Shown here in pieces: positions 17,582 through 26,274 of a stretch of 64,000 bases of DNA; positions within the stretch are counted from its first letter, which is position 1; the number at the start of each line of letters is the position of its first letter. This DNA comes from CAIWHR01 sp963713275 (GTDB lineage Bacteria > Pseudomonadota > Gammaproteobacteria > Burkholderiales > Casimicrobiaceae). Where the stretch lies: positions 1 through 64,000 of the forward strand of contig CAVQLG010000001.1 of the NCBI GenBank assembly GCA_963713275.1, given 5' to 3'. The notes under the pieces are model-generated. The model was given only the letters and a program-made list of their open reading frames with translations, had not been told where the DNA came from and did not search any database. A program made the position numbers and the translations under genes.

Positions 17582-18652
17582 TTGAACGAGGCAATAAACC
17601 ATTTCGTGACGGACCCGTACCTGCTGTTTCTCACCGCAGCGGGCACGTTCGCCGGCATCTACATCGGCGCGATCCCCGGGCTGTCGGTGACGATGGCGGT
17701 GTCGATCCTGATCTCGTTCACGTTCAAGTGGCACGTCAACGAAGCGCTGGCGCTGATTGCCGGCATCTACCTCGGCGGCGTCTACGGCGGCTCGCGCAGC
17801 GCCATCCTGCTCAACATCCCCGGCGCGCCGGCGGCGATCGCCACCGCGCTCGACGGCTATCCGCTGGCCAGGCGCGGGGAGGCCGGGACCGCGATCGGCC
17901 TCACCACCGTGGTCTCCGTCCTCGGAGGCTTCATCGGCATCGCCGCGCTGGCCGTCGGCGCGCCGGTGCTCTCCAATCTTGCGCTGCTGTTCGCCCCGCG
18001 CGATTACCTGATGCTCGCGATCTGGGGCTTGCTGCTCGTGGGCAGCCTCTCGGGCGAGTCCCTGGCCAAGGGCCTGGTCGCCGGCGCGCTGGGCGTGCTG
18101 ATCGGCATGATCGGGCTCGACCCGATGACCGCCGAGGGGCGCTTCACCTATGGGATCGTCGAACTCACCGGCGGCATCCCGTACGTGGCGGCGATGATCG
18201 GCTTCTTCGGCGTCTCGGAAGTACTGGTGCAGCTGCACTCGCTCAAGGTCACGCCGGTGCGCCAGGACGTGACCAGAATCATCCCCTCGTGGGCACTGCT
18301 CAAGAAGTACCTGCCGCTCTCGCTGCGCTCCTCGACCATCGGCGTGTTCATCGGCGCGCTGCCCGGCGCGGGCGGGGACATCGCCGCGCTCATGGCCTAC
18401 GACCACGCCAAGCGCTCGACGAAGGACCCGTCGCGGCCGTTCGGCGAGGGCGCGTACGAGGGCATCGTCGCCCCCGAAACCGCCAACATTTCCGCCGGCG
18501 ACGCGCCGCTGCCGTTCCTCGCCGGGTTCTTCACGAGCCCGGTGTCGATCGTGCTCGTTGCAGCATTGGCACTCACCGTGCTGTCGCAGACGTCGCTGTG
18601 GGGCAGGATCACGGGCACCGGCAAACGCGCGGGCGGCTACGCCCAGGGCTGA
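17582..18652 (+). pseudogene. tctA: TctA-family tripartite tricarboxylate transporter large subunit with internal deletion
   Basis: This frame of 356 residues resembles TctA (normally about 500). The first 300 residues follow the family closely: FAGIYIGAIPGLS, YLGGVYGGSRSAILLNIPG, PRDYLMLAIWGL, GALPGAGGDIAALMAYDHAKR and GAYEGIVAPETAN. At about 18,490 the sequence jumps in frame to what looks like the last transmembrane helix (SPVSIVLVAALAL). The roughly 150 residues that should hold the second TctA repeat (the LLTLGIPGS-type block) are absent. The product would lack several helices. The start is a weak TTG with no ribosome site, and no tctB or tctC gene is nearby. It is either a genuine deletion or an assembly collapse. 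Confidence 0.7.
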
Positions 18653-18740
18653 CGCCGCGCCTTTCGCCGGTCGACGCACATCGCCTCCCGACCACCCACC
18701 TCGGCGCCGCGCAGCACGCGGCCCCGACGAGGTTCGAGCC

Positions 18741-19523
18741 ATGACACCCGCAAGACCCCTCACCCTGCAGGGCAAGCCGATCGGCAGCGGCGCGTTTCCG
18801 CTGATCATCACGCCTCTGGTCGGCCGTACATCCGACGCGATCGCCGACGAGCTGGCCGCGATCCTGCCCAAGAAGCCGGACATGCTCGAGTGGCGGATCG
18901 ACTTCTTCGAGGCGATCGGCGACACCGCGCGGGTCATCGACGCCGCACGGGCGATCCGCACGGCCGCGGGCGGCGTCCCGGTGCTGCTGACCCGCCGCAA
19001 CCTGACCGAAGGGGGTCAGCCGGTACCGATCACCGAGTCCGCCGTCGTGGCGATGTACACCGCGGCGTGCGAGGCGCGCTGTGTCGAGCTGATCGACTAC
19101 GAACTCTCGAATGCGACCGAGGATCTGGCGCGCCTGCGCCGCGTTTCCGCCGCCGCCGACGTCGCAATGGTGATGTCGTACCACAACTTCCAGGGAACAC
19201 CGGCAGGCGCGGTGCTGGACGACAAGTTCGCGCTGGCGCAAGCACTGGGCGCGGATATCGCCAAAGTCGCAGTGATGCCCAGGGATCCCGCCGACGTCCT
19301 GACACTGCTGGCCGCCACCTACAAGGCGAGCCAGACGCTCTCGATCCCGCTGATCAGCATGTCGATGGGCGGCCTCGGGTCGCTTTCGCGGATGATGGGC
19401 TGGGTCTACGGCTCGGCGGCGACGTTTGCCGTCGGCAAGTCGAGTTCCGCGCCAGGCCAAGTCGCGATCGACGAACTGCGCGCGGTGCTGGCGACGGTCA
19501 GGCAGGCGGTACTCGGCCGCTGA
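18741..19523 (+). CDS. aroD: Type I 3-dehydroquinate dehydratase, copy 1
   Basis: This protein has 260 residues from the ATG at 18741. This Schiff-base class aldolase-fold enzyme converts 3-dehydroquinate to 3-dehydroshikimate. All family active-site positions are present: LEWRIDFFE, TRRNLTEGG (Glu90, equivalent to E. coli Glu86), MSYHNF (His148), AKVAVMP (Schiff-base Lys175), LSRMMG and SSAPGQ. It is the first of three paralogues within 12.3 kb. Betaproteobacteria commonly use the unrelated type II enzyme (AroQ) for biosynthesis, so a type I copy in a catabolic island suggests quinate degradation. Confidence 0.92.
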   Translation: MTPARPLTLQGKPIGSGAFPLIITPLVGRTSDAIADELAAILPKKPDMLEWRIDFFEAIGDTARVIDAARAIRTAAGGVPVLLTRRNLTEGGQPVPITESAVVAMYTAACEARCVELIDYELSNATEDLARLRRVSAAADVAMVMSYHNFQGTPAGAVLDDKFALAQALGADIAKVAVMPRDPADVLTLLAATYKASQTLSIPLISMSMGGLGSLSRMMGWVYGSAATFAVGKSSSAPGQVAIDELRAVLATVRQAVLGR

Positions 19524-19900
19524 TTGCGGGCGCCCCGCGAGGCCCGGCGGTTACCCCGGCCGGCGCACGGTCGGCGCGGGTCAGTGCGCCTCCCGGGCCG
19601 GCGCACGCTGGCAACCGCCCGCTCGAACGCGTTGGACGTCTCGGGCGCTAATCGCCCAAGCCGACAGGAGAGATACTTATTGATCAGAAGGAACAATCTT
19701 TATCGGACGAATGATGTGTATTGTGCGTCTGGCGCACGACTCGTCAACAGATGTACTTGTCAGGCGTGAGGACGTCGTCTAACGTTCGGTCAGCAACGGA
19801 CCGGGTCCAACGCTTCGTCCCGCCCGGCAGGCTTTTCCAGCAGCAACGTGATCGGCGGCGCCGATTTCTGCCCGCACCCCACGAACGAGGAGAGCACCCC
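19524..19900. other. Intergenic region of 377 bases with a low-GC pocket
   Basis: No gene is supported. The stretch 19,665-19,760 is markedly more AT-rich than its surroundings and holds small inverted repeats, so it probably carries the promoter and operator of the aldehyde dehydrogenase gene group. An AGGAG ribosome site precedes the ATG at 19901. Confidence 0.5.
19700..19745. promoter_or_regulatory. Candidate operator upstream of the aldehyde dehydrogenase gene
   Basis: GTGCG (19723-19727) and CGCAC (19733-19737) form an inverted repeat nested inside GACGA (19706-19710) and TCGTC (19741-19745). TTATCGGA (19700-19707) is shared with the IclR intergenic repeat. The motifs are short and were judged by eye. 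Confidence 0.3.
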
Positions 19901-21346
19901 ATGGCAGCCCAGGAGACCGTCAAGCCGATCACCGCCGAGCAGCAGCAAGAGCTGGACGAGGTTTTCGCGCGGGCGCGGAAAGCGCTCGCAGTCATCGAAA
20001 CCTACGACCAGGCGAAGGTCGACCGCCTGTGCCAGGCCGTCGCCTGGGCGGTGGCGAACAAGCCGACGTTCACGCGCCTGGTCGACATGGGCATCAAGGA
20101 GTCGGGCTTGGGCGACGCGGTCTCCCGGATGGGCAAGCGGATGAAGATCCGCGGCGTGCTGCGCGACGCGCTGCGCCAGAAGAGTGTCGGCATCATCGAG
20201 GAGATCCCCGAGAAGGGTATCGTCAAGTACGGCAAGCCCGCCGGCATCATCGCCTGCATCGTGCCGACGACCAACCCGGACCTGACCCCCGCCGGCAACG
20301 CGATCTACGGCATCAAGGCGCGCGACGTGGTGATCTTCTCGCCGCACCCGCGCTCGAAGAAGACCTCGTTCGAGACGGTGCGGCTGATGCGCGAGGCGCT
20401 GGAGCGCGAAGGCGCGCCGGCCGACATCCTGCAGTGCCTGACCCGCGTCAACATCCCGATGTCGCAGGCGCTGATGGCGCGCGCCGACCTGATCGTCGCC
20501 ACCGGTGGCCAGCCGATGGTGCGCGCCGCGTACAGCTCGGGCACGCCGGCGTACGGTGTCGGCGCCGGCAACTCGACGATGATCATCGACGAGACCGCCA
20601 ACATCGAGGAAGCCGCGCGCAACACGCGGCTGTCCAAGACCTCGGACTTCGGTTCCGGCTGCTCGGCCGACGGCAACCTGATCATCGAGGCGTCGATCTT
20701 CGACGCGATGCTCGCGCAGCTGCAGAAAGAAGGCGGCTACCTCGCCTCGCCCGAGGAGAAGGAGAAGCTGCGCCGCGCGATGTGGGACGACGAGCGGCAC
20801 CGCACCGTCGAGACGGTCGCGATCGCGCCGCAGCAGCTCGCAAAGATCGCCGGCTTCGAGATCCCGGCCGACCGCAAGTTCATCATCGTCCACGGCGACG
20901 GCATCGGCCGCGAACACCAATTCTCCGGCGAGAAACTCACGACACTCCTCGCCGTCTACACGTACCGGGGCTTCGACCAGGCGCTTGACCTGATGCGCGC
21001 CGTCTACGAAGTCGGCGGCAAGGGCCACTCCTGCGGCATCTACTCGTTCGACCAGGACCACATCCACGCGCTGGCGCTGGCCGCGCCGGTGTCGCGGATC
21101 ATGGTCCGCCAGCCGCAGTCGAAGGCCAACGCCGGCGCGTTCAACAACGGGATGCCGATGACCTCGAGCCTGGGCTGCGGCACCTGGGGCGGCAACATCA
21201 TCTCCGAGAACGTGCACCTGAAGCACTACATGAATACGACCTGGGTGTCGGTGCCGATCAAGGAGGACAAGCCCTCGGACGAGGAGCTCTTCGGCCCGTT
21301 CTACGATCCGGCGCTCGAAGCCGAGGTCGAGACGATCACGACCTGA
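19901..21346 (+). CDS. CoA-acylating aldehyde dehydrogenase (SauS/EutE-like)
   Basis: This protein has 481 residues from the ATG at 19901. It has the ALDH fold with the acylating-family signature: PAGIIACIVPTTNPDLTPAGNA in the nucleotide domain, FSPHPRSKK, a GVGAGNS stretch and FGSGCSADGN with the nucleophilic Cys254. The best resemblance from memory is to sulfoacetaldehyde dehydrogenase (acylating) and acetaldehyde dehydrogenase, which oxidise an aldehyde to acyl-CoA with NAD(P)+. The true substrate is unknown. It is followed after 33 bases by a citrate-synthase-like fragment and then a ThDP enzyme on the same strand, suggesting a 2-oxoacid to aldehyde to acyl-CoA sequence. Confidence 0.85.
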   Translation: MAAQETVKPITAEQQQELDEVFARARKALAVIETYDQAKVDRLCQAVAWAVANKPTFTRLVDMGIKESGLGDAVSRMGKRMKIRGVLRDALRQKSVGIIEEIPEKGIVKYGKPAGIIACIVPTTNPDLTPAGNAIYGIKARDVVIFSPHPRSKKTSFETVRLMREALEREGAPADILQCLTRVNIPMSQALMARADLIVATGGQPMVRAAYSSGTPAYGVGAGNSTMIIDETANIEEAARNTRLSKTSDFGSGCSADGNLIIEASIFDAMLAQLQKEGGYLASPEEKEKLRRAMWDDERHRTVETVAIAPQQLAKIAGFEIPADRKFIIVHGDGIGREHQFSGEKLTTLLAVYTYRGFDQALDLMRAVYEVGGKGHSCGIYSFDQDHIHALALAAPVSRIMVRQPQSKANAGAFNNGMPMTSSLGCGTWGGNIISENVHLKHYMNTTWVSVPIKEDKPSDEELFGPFYDPALEAEVETITT

Positions 21347-21379
21347 CACGCCGGTCCCGAAACGACGCCGGGAACCGCG

Positions 21380-21703
21380 ATGGCCGCCAAGACCCCTGAG
21401 GACATCCTCGCCGACGCGTCCGCCTGGTGGGACACCTCGATCATCGACATCCACCCGGGCAGGATCGCGATCCGGGGCTACGCGATCGAGGCGCTGATCG
21501 GCCGCGCGCGCTTCCCGGACATGATCTGGCTGATGCTGCGCGGCGACCTGCCGACCCGCGGCCAGTCCGACCTCTTCGAGGCGGCGCTGGTGCCGGGTGT
21601 GAACCACGGCCCGCACGCGCCGTCGACGATGCCGAAGGCAATCCCGTATCGCTACAGCGGCCCGGCGGCGCGACCGGTGCCGGCCCCCGGTGGCGACGGC
21701 TGA
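21380..21703 (+). pseudogene. Citryl-CoA lyase/citrate-synthase-like fragment with internal deletion
   Basis: This frame encodes only 107 residues. Residues 1-78 (ILADASAWWDTSIIDIHPG, RGYAIEALIG, MIWLMLRGDLP, NHGPHAPST) look like the N-terminal part of a citryl-CoA lyase or citrate-synthase-like protein of about 270 residues. After HAPST the expected catalytic middle is missing and the sequence passes to IPYRYSGPAARPVP, which resembles a family C-terminus. The deletion therefore seems to be in frame and about 170 residues long, near 21,640. The encoded peptide would have no catalytic His or Asp. The ThDP gene begins 57 bases later. Confidence 0.6.
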
Positions 21704-21759
21704 CGCGACCCGAGCCACCCCGCAGCGCCCATTTGGGGCGCAGGCTTCGAGGAGAACCC

Positions 21760-23526
21760 ATGAAAGACACGATCGCCAACCTGCTCGTCAAGTACCTCGA
21801 AGCCCGCGGCGTCCTGCACATGTTCGGCCTGTGCGGACACACCAACATCGCGGTCCTCGCGGCACTGTCGAGGAGCACGAAGATCCGGTTCATCAACACG
21901 CGGCACGAGCAGATCGCCGCCCACGCGGCCGACGGCTACGCCCGGGCGACGAAGAAGGCCTCGGTGCTGTTGTCGCACCTCTCGCCGGGGCTCACCAACG
22001 CGGCGACGGGTGTTGCCAACGCCGCGCTGGACTCGATTCCGATGGTGGTGATCGCCGGCGACGTGCCGACGCACTACTACGGCAAGCACCCGCACCAGGA
22101 AGTGAACCTGCACGCCGACGCGTCGCAGTACGAGATCTACCGGCCGTTCGTCAAGCGCGCCTGGCGCGTGGATTCGCCGCACCTCTTCCCGGAGATCATC
22201 GAGAAGGCGTTCGTGCTGGCCGAGAGTGGGCGCCCCGGCCCGGTGCTCGTCGACGTGCCGATGGATATCTTCTCCAAGGAGATCGACGCCGTGCTGTTCG
22301 ACCGCCAGCTCGCCAACAACCGGGCGCTGGCGAAGCCTTCGCTCGACGAGCCGACCGCCGAGAAGATCATCCAGCAGTTGCTGGCCGCGAAGACGCCGGT
22401 CATCTACGCCGGCGGCGGCATCCTGCTGGCCGATGCGGCGACCGAGCTCGCCGAGTTCGCCGAAGCGCTGTCGCTGCCGGTCGCGCACACGCTGATGGGC
22501 AAGGGCGCGCTGCCCGACGACCACCCGCTGATCCTCGGCATGACCGGCTTCTGGGGCACCCAGTTCATCAACGACAAGTGCAAGAACGCCGACTGGATCC
22601 TGGGGCTGGGTACCCGCTTCTCCGAAGCCGACTGCAGCTCCTGGGAGCCCGAGTACACGTTCAGCTTCCCGCCCACCAAGCTGATCCAGATCGACATCGA
22701 TCCGGCCGAGATCGGTCGCAACTATCCGGTGGCGATCGGCGCGCTGGCGGATCTCAAGAGCGCGCTCGCAACCCTCCTGCGCGCCGCGAAGCGGCTCGCA
22801 CCCGAAGGCGTCGAGCGGCCCGCGCTCCTCGCCGAGATGGCGCGCAACCGCAAGGCGTTCGTTGCCGGCAACCAGGCGGCGATGGCGAGCGACGCCTGGC
22901 CGATGCGGCCCGAGCGCATCCTCGCGGACCTGCGCGCGGTGCTGCCGCGCGACTCGATCCTGTGCACCGACGTCGGCTGGAACAAGAACGGCATGGCGCA
23001 GCAATACCCGGTCTACACGCCGGGCAGCGTGTTCACGCCGGGCGGCTTCGCGACCATGGGCTTCGGCTCGCCGGCCGCACTGGGCGCCAAGGTGGCACGG
23101 CCCGACAAGGTCGTCGTGGCGCTGATCGGCGACGGCGGCTTCGGCCAGAACCCGGCGGCGCTGGCGACCGCGTTCGAGAGCGACATCGCGGTCGTCTGGG
23201 TGATCATGAACAACCAGGCATTTGGCACCATCGCCGGCCTCGAGATGGCGCACTACGGCACGACCTTCGCCACGGTTTTCGAGAAGGACGGCAAGCCGTA
23301 CTCGCCCGACTACGCGGCGATTGCGCGGGCCTACGGCGTCGAGGGCATCAAGGTCGCCTCCGCCGCCGAGTTCAAGCCGGCGCTGCAGAAGGCGATCAAG
23401 CTGAAGCGGCCGGTCGTGCTCGACGTCACCATGAAGAACGAGCCGGTGCCCACCGCCGGGCACTGGAACATCATGGACATCTACTCGCCCGGAAGAAAGG
23501 TCCATCACGTGAGCACCGGCGAATGA
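21760..23526 (+). CDS. Thiamine-diphosphate-dependent enzyme (acetolactate synthase-like)
   Basis: This protein has 588 residues from the ATG at 21760 with a GAGGAG ribosome site. The three ThDP domains are in order: an N-terminal PYR domain with catalytic Glu50 in NTRHEQIAAHAADGYAR, a central domain (about 190-330), and a C-terminal PP domain with the Mg-ThDP motif GDGGFGQN...MNN near residues 460-490. Family members are 2-oxoacid decarboxylases, carboligases, sulfoacetaldehyde acetyltransferase and IolD-like hydrolases; I cannot assign the substrate. It lies between an acylating aldehyde dehydrogenase and a sugar-isomerase-like barrel, so a decarboxylase or lyase step producing an aldehyde is plausible. 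Confidence 0.85.
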   Translation: MKDTIANLLVKYLEARGVLHMFGLCGHTNIAVLAALSRSTKIRFINTRHEQIAAHAADGYARATKKASVLLSHLSPGLTNAATGVANAALDSIPMVVIAGDVPTHYYGKHPHQEVNLHADASQYEIYRPFVKRAWRVDSPHLFPEIIEKAFVLAESGRPGPVLVDVPMDIFSKEIDAVLFDRQLANNRALAKPSLDEPTAEKIIQQLLAAKTPVIYAGGGILLADAATELAEFAEALSLPVAHTLMGKGALPDDHPLILGMTGFWGTQFINDKCKNADWILGLGTRFSEADCSSWEPEYTFSFPPTKLIQIDIDPAEIGRNYPVAIGALADLKSALATLLRAAKRLAPEGVERPALLAEMARNRKAFVAGNQAAMASDAWPMRPERILADLRAVLPRDSILCTDVGWNKNGMAQQYPVYTPGSVFTPGGFATMGFGSPAALGAKVARPDKVVVALIGDGGFGQNPAALATAFESDIAVVWVIMNNQAFGTIAGLEMAHYGTTFATVFEKDGKPYSPDYAAIARAYGVEGIKVASAAEFKPALQKAIKLKRPVVLDVTMKNEPVPTAGHWNIMDIYSPGRKVHHVSTGE

Positions 23527-23635
23527 CGCGGGCGAGCGAAGACGCCGCGACCGCCGCCCGAAAGCGGGTCACGGTCTGGACGAGGGCGTGCGGGGAAATG
23601 CCGGGCAGGGCTGCACGCAGAGGAGATCGAGCAGC

Positions 23636-24523
23636 ATGAAGCAGGAATTCTCGTTGGCGCACCTGACGGTGCTGGGCTGCGCGCCGCCGGAGATGACCTA
23701 CATCGCGGCGCGGGCCGGTTACGACTACGTGAGCATCCGCCCCATCTACATGGGGCTGCCCGGCGAGCCCAACTACGCGCTGGCCGACAACCCGCAGATG
23801 CTGAAGCAAACGAAGGTGGCGCTCGCGTCGACCGGCGTCCGCGTCCACGACATCGAGCTCGCCCGCGTCTACGAAGGTCTCCATCCGACGAAATACCTGC
23901 CGGCGATGGAGGTGGCGGCGGAGCTCGGCGCCAAGGCCGTCCTGTCGAGCATCTGGGGCGGCGAGCGCGAGTTCTACATCGAGAAGTTCGGCGAGATCTG
24001 CGACCTCGCGAAGCCCTTCGGGCTGACGGTCGACCTCGAGTACGTCCCGATCGCGGCCGTCGCCAACCTCGCCCAGGCGGCCGACGTGCTGCGCGCCGTC
24101 GACCGCAGCAACGCCGGGCTGCTGATCGACATGCACCACTTCCACCGCGCCGGCGACGACCCGGCGATGCTCGACGCGCTGCCGCGCGCGTGGTTCCACT
24201 TCGCCCACCTCTGCGACGCGCCGGCCGAGATCCCGACCGAGCGCGCCGAGATGATCCGCGTCCTGCGCGAGGCTCGCCTGTACGTCGGCGAGGGCGGCAT
24301 CGACGTCGCGGGCATCCTCGCCCACCTCCCGCGCTGCGTGTACTCGATCGAACTGCCCAACAAGGAGCGGCACGAGGAGATCGGCTACGCGGAGCACGCG
24401 ACGCGCTGCCTCGAAACGCTGAAGGCGTATCTCGCGGCGCATTCCGCAAAGAAGGGTCCCCGCGACAAGCGCCGCAGCGTGCGTGCGGCGCCCGCGAACC
24501 GGCGCGCCGTTGCGAACCCATAG
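23636..24523 (+). CDS. Xylose-isomerase-like TIM-barrel protein (sugar-phosphate isomerase/3-dehydroshikimate dehydratase-like)
   Basis: This protein has 295 residues from the ATG at 23636, preceded by AGAGGAG. It has the AP-endonuclease-2/xylose-isomerase-like barrel with a complete metal-binding set in order: Glu135 (VDLEYVP), Asp165 (LLIDMHH), His191 (FHFAHLCD) and Glu219 (VGEGGID). Such barrels isomerise or epimerise keto-sugars or dehydrate 3-dehydroshikimate. Its position just before an AroD paralogue and an AroE-like gene favours a cyclitol-acid substrate, but this is inference. The last 30 residues are basic and probably disordered. Confidence 0.8.
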   Translation: MKQEFSLAHLTVLGCAPPEMTYIAARAGYDYVSIRPIYMGLPGEPNYALADNPQMLKQTKVALASTGVRVHDIELARVYEGLHPTKYLPAMEVAAELGAKAVLSSIWGGEREFYIEKFGEICDLAKPFGLTVDLEYVPIAAVANLAQAADVLRAVDRSNAGLLIDMHHFHRAGDDPAMLDALPRAWFHFAHLCDAPAEIPTERAEMIRVLREARLYVGEGGIDVAGILAHLPRCVYSIELPNKERHEEIGYAEHATRCLETLKAYLAAHSAKKGPRDKRRSVRAAPANRRAVANP

Positions 24524-24537
24524 CGGGAGCGCGAAGG

Positions 24538-25326
24538 ATGAAAAAGCACATCAAGGCGGTGGACGCCCGGGGCAGGAAGTTCGGTGGCGAAACGCCGCTC
24601 CTCTGCACACCACTGGTCGGCCGAACCCGGGAGCGAGTCCTGGCCGAAGCCGCGAGCGTCGTCAGGCAAAAGCCGGACGTCATCGAGTGGCGCGTCGACT
24701 TCTTCGACGCAATCGGCGACACCGATGCGGTGATCGCGACGGCCCGCGCACTGCGCGAGTCCGTCGGCAAGCGTCCGATCATCCTTACGTGCCGCGCGGA
24801 GCGCGGCGGCGGCGAGAAGACCGCGCTCGGCGAGGCGGGCGTCGTCGCACTCTACGCCGCCGTCGCGGCCAGCCGGCTGGTCGACTTCATCGATTTCGAA
24901 GTGGACAACGATCCCGGTCAGATCCGCCGCGTGCGCGAGTGCACCCGGGAGAACGGGATCCGGCTGATCCTGTCGTACCACAACATGGGCTACACGCCCG
25001 GCCTCGAGCACCTCGTCGACCGGTTCCTCGAGGCCGAGCGGCTGGGTGCCGACGTGGCGATGGTGCAGGTCATGCCGCGCGACCGCGCCGACGTGCTGCG
25101 GCTGCTCGCGGCCACCGCCGCGGCCGACGACAAGGCGCGCATCCCGCTGATCAGCATCGCGTTGGGCCCCCTCGGGTCGGTGACGCGGATGGTCGGCGGC
25201 CTGTTCGGCTCGTGGCTCTCCTTCGCCGTCGGCGAGACCGCGTCGGCGCCGGGGCAGATCCCGATCGGCGACCTCGTGACGGTGTTCGACATCATCCGCC
25301 GTTCCCGCGGCGGGGAGATGTTCTGA
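24538..25326 (+). CDS. Type I 3-dehydroquinate dehydratase homologue, copy 2, lacking the Schiff-base lysine
   Basis: This protein has 262 residues from the ATG at 24538 (GAAGG just upstream). The overall sequence is clearly type I AroD: IEWRVDFFDAIGD, LSYHNM (His148), the VTRMVG arginine loop and SAPGQ. Two catalytic positions differ from copies 1 and 3. The lysine that forms the Schiff base is Met175 (DVAMVQVMP, where copy 1 has DIAKVAVMP). The Glu86-equivalent is Gly90 (TCRAERGGGEK, where copy 1 has TRRNLTEGG). It cannot use the classical mechanism, so it is either a non-enzymatic partner or has a new reaction. It sits 14 bases after the TIM-barrel gene and 54 bases before an AroE-like gene. 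Confidence 0.85.
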   Translation: MKKHIKAVDARGRKFGGETPLLCTPLVGRTRERVLAEAASVVRQKPDVIEWRVDFFDAIGDTDAVIATARALRESVGKRPIILTCRAERGGGEKTALGEAGVVALYAAVAASRLVDFIDFEVDNDPGQIRRVRECTRENGIRLILSYHNMGYTPGLEHLVDRFLEAERLGADVAMVQVMPRDRADVLRLLAATAAADDKARIPLISIALGPLGSVTRMVGGLFGSWLSFAVGETASAPGQIPIGDLVTVFDIIRRSRGGEMF

Positions 25327-25380
25327 CCCGGCCCACGCGCCCTCCCTCCGCTTTCTCGAACCGCCCCCCCCGAGGCTCCC

Positions 25381-26214
25381 ATGATCAGCGGCAAGACCCG
25401 CCTCATCGCCCACATCGGCTACCCGACCGAATCGTTCAAGGCGCCGATGATCTACAACCCCTGGTTCGAGCGGCAGGGGATCGACGCCGTCGTCGTGCCG
25501 ATGGGCGTCCGCGGCGAGGACTTCGAGATCGTAATGCGGGCGCTGCGCCGGCTTACGAACCTGCACGGCGCGTTGATCACCATGCCGCACAAGGTCGCGG
25601 TGGTCGCACTGCTCGACGAGGCGAGCACCGCGGTGAGAATCGCAGGCGCCTGCAACGCGCTCCTGTTGCGGCCCGACGCCACGCTGGCCGGCGACATGTT
25701 CGACGGCGCGGGGTTCGTCCGCGGCCTGAAGCGCAAGGGCCTCGCCCTGCGCGGCGCCTCCTGCCTGATCGTCGGCGCCGGCGGCGTCGGGTCGGCGATC
25801 GCGGCCTCGCTGGCGGCCGAGGATCCGGCGTCGATCACGCTGTTCGATACCCATGCGGCGTCGGCCGACGAGCTCGCCGCGCGGCTCTCCCGGCACTACC
25901 CGCGCATCGACGTCCGGATCGGCTCGAACGACCCCGCCGGCTACACGCTGGTCGTCAACGCCACGCCGCTGGGGATGAAGCCCGGCGATCCGCTGCCGAT
26001 CGACGTCGCCCGCCTATCGCCGTCGACGTTCGTTGGCGAGGTCGTCATGAAACAGGAGATCACGCCGCTGCTCCAGGCGGCGAGGCAGCGCGGCTGCCGC
26101 TACCAGGTGGGCACCGACATGCTGTTCGAGATGATCCCCGCCTACCTCGAGTTCTTCGGCCTCGGCACCGCGACGCCCGACGAACTGCGCGCCCTCGCCC
26201 GCGTTTCCTACTGA
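25381..26214 (+). CDS. Shikimate/quinate dehydrogenase-like protein (divergent AroE paralogue)
   Basis: This protein has 277 residues from the ATG at 25381. It has the AroE two-domain layout: substrate domain with GYPTESFKAP, ITMPHK (catalytic Lys71) and AGDMFDGAG (Asp108 in place of the NTDG context), then a Rossmann motif LIVGAGGVGSA and FDTH. The acidic Asp after beta-2 (LFDTH) suggests NAD+ preference, as in catabolic quinate or shikimate dehydrogenases, in contrast with the SNRT loop of the housekeeping AroE at 12189-13043. The likely reaction is oxidation of a cyclitol acid. Genomic position beside AroD paralogues supports this. Confidence 0.82.
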   Translation: MISGKTRLIAHIGYPTESFKAPMIYNPWFERQGIDAVVVPMGVRGEDFEIVMRALRRLTNLHGALITMPHKVAVVALLDEASTAVRIAGACNALLLRPDATLAGDMFDGAGFVRGLKRKGLALRGASCLIVGAGGVGSAIAASLAAEDPASITLFDTHAASADELAARLSRHYPRIDVRIGSNDPAGYTLVVNATPLGMKPGDPLPIDVARLSPSTFVGEVVMKQEITPLLQAARQRGCRYQVGTDMLFEMIPAYLEFFGLGTATPDELRALARVSY

Positions 26215-26274
26215 CGCCGCGCCTGCAGCGAGAACTCGCGGTCACCCCATGCTGCACCGTGCCGAACCCCAGCG

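Noticed and set aside
19790..21718. Long minus-strand frame opposite the aldehyde dehydrogenase gene
   Set aside because: Same shadow pattern; the plus strand has a full ALDH with its catalytic Cys and a good ribosome site.
19901..23526. Sulfoacetaldehyde/sulfonate degradation as the function of the aldehyde dehydrogenase and ThDP genes
   Set aside because: The similarity to SauS and sulfoacetaldehyde acetyltransferase is only at superfamily level as far as I can judge, and no pta, sulfite exporter or sulfonate transporter is next to them.
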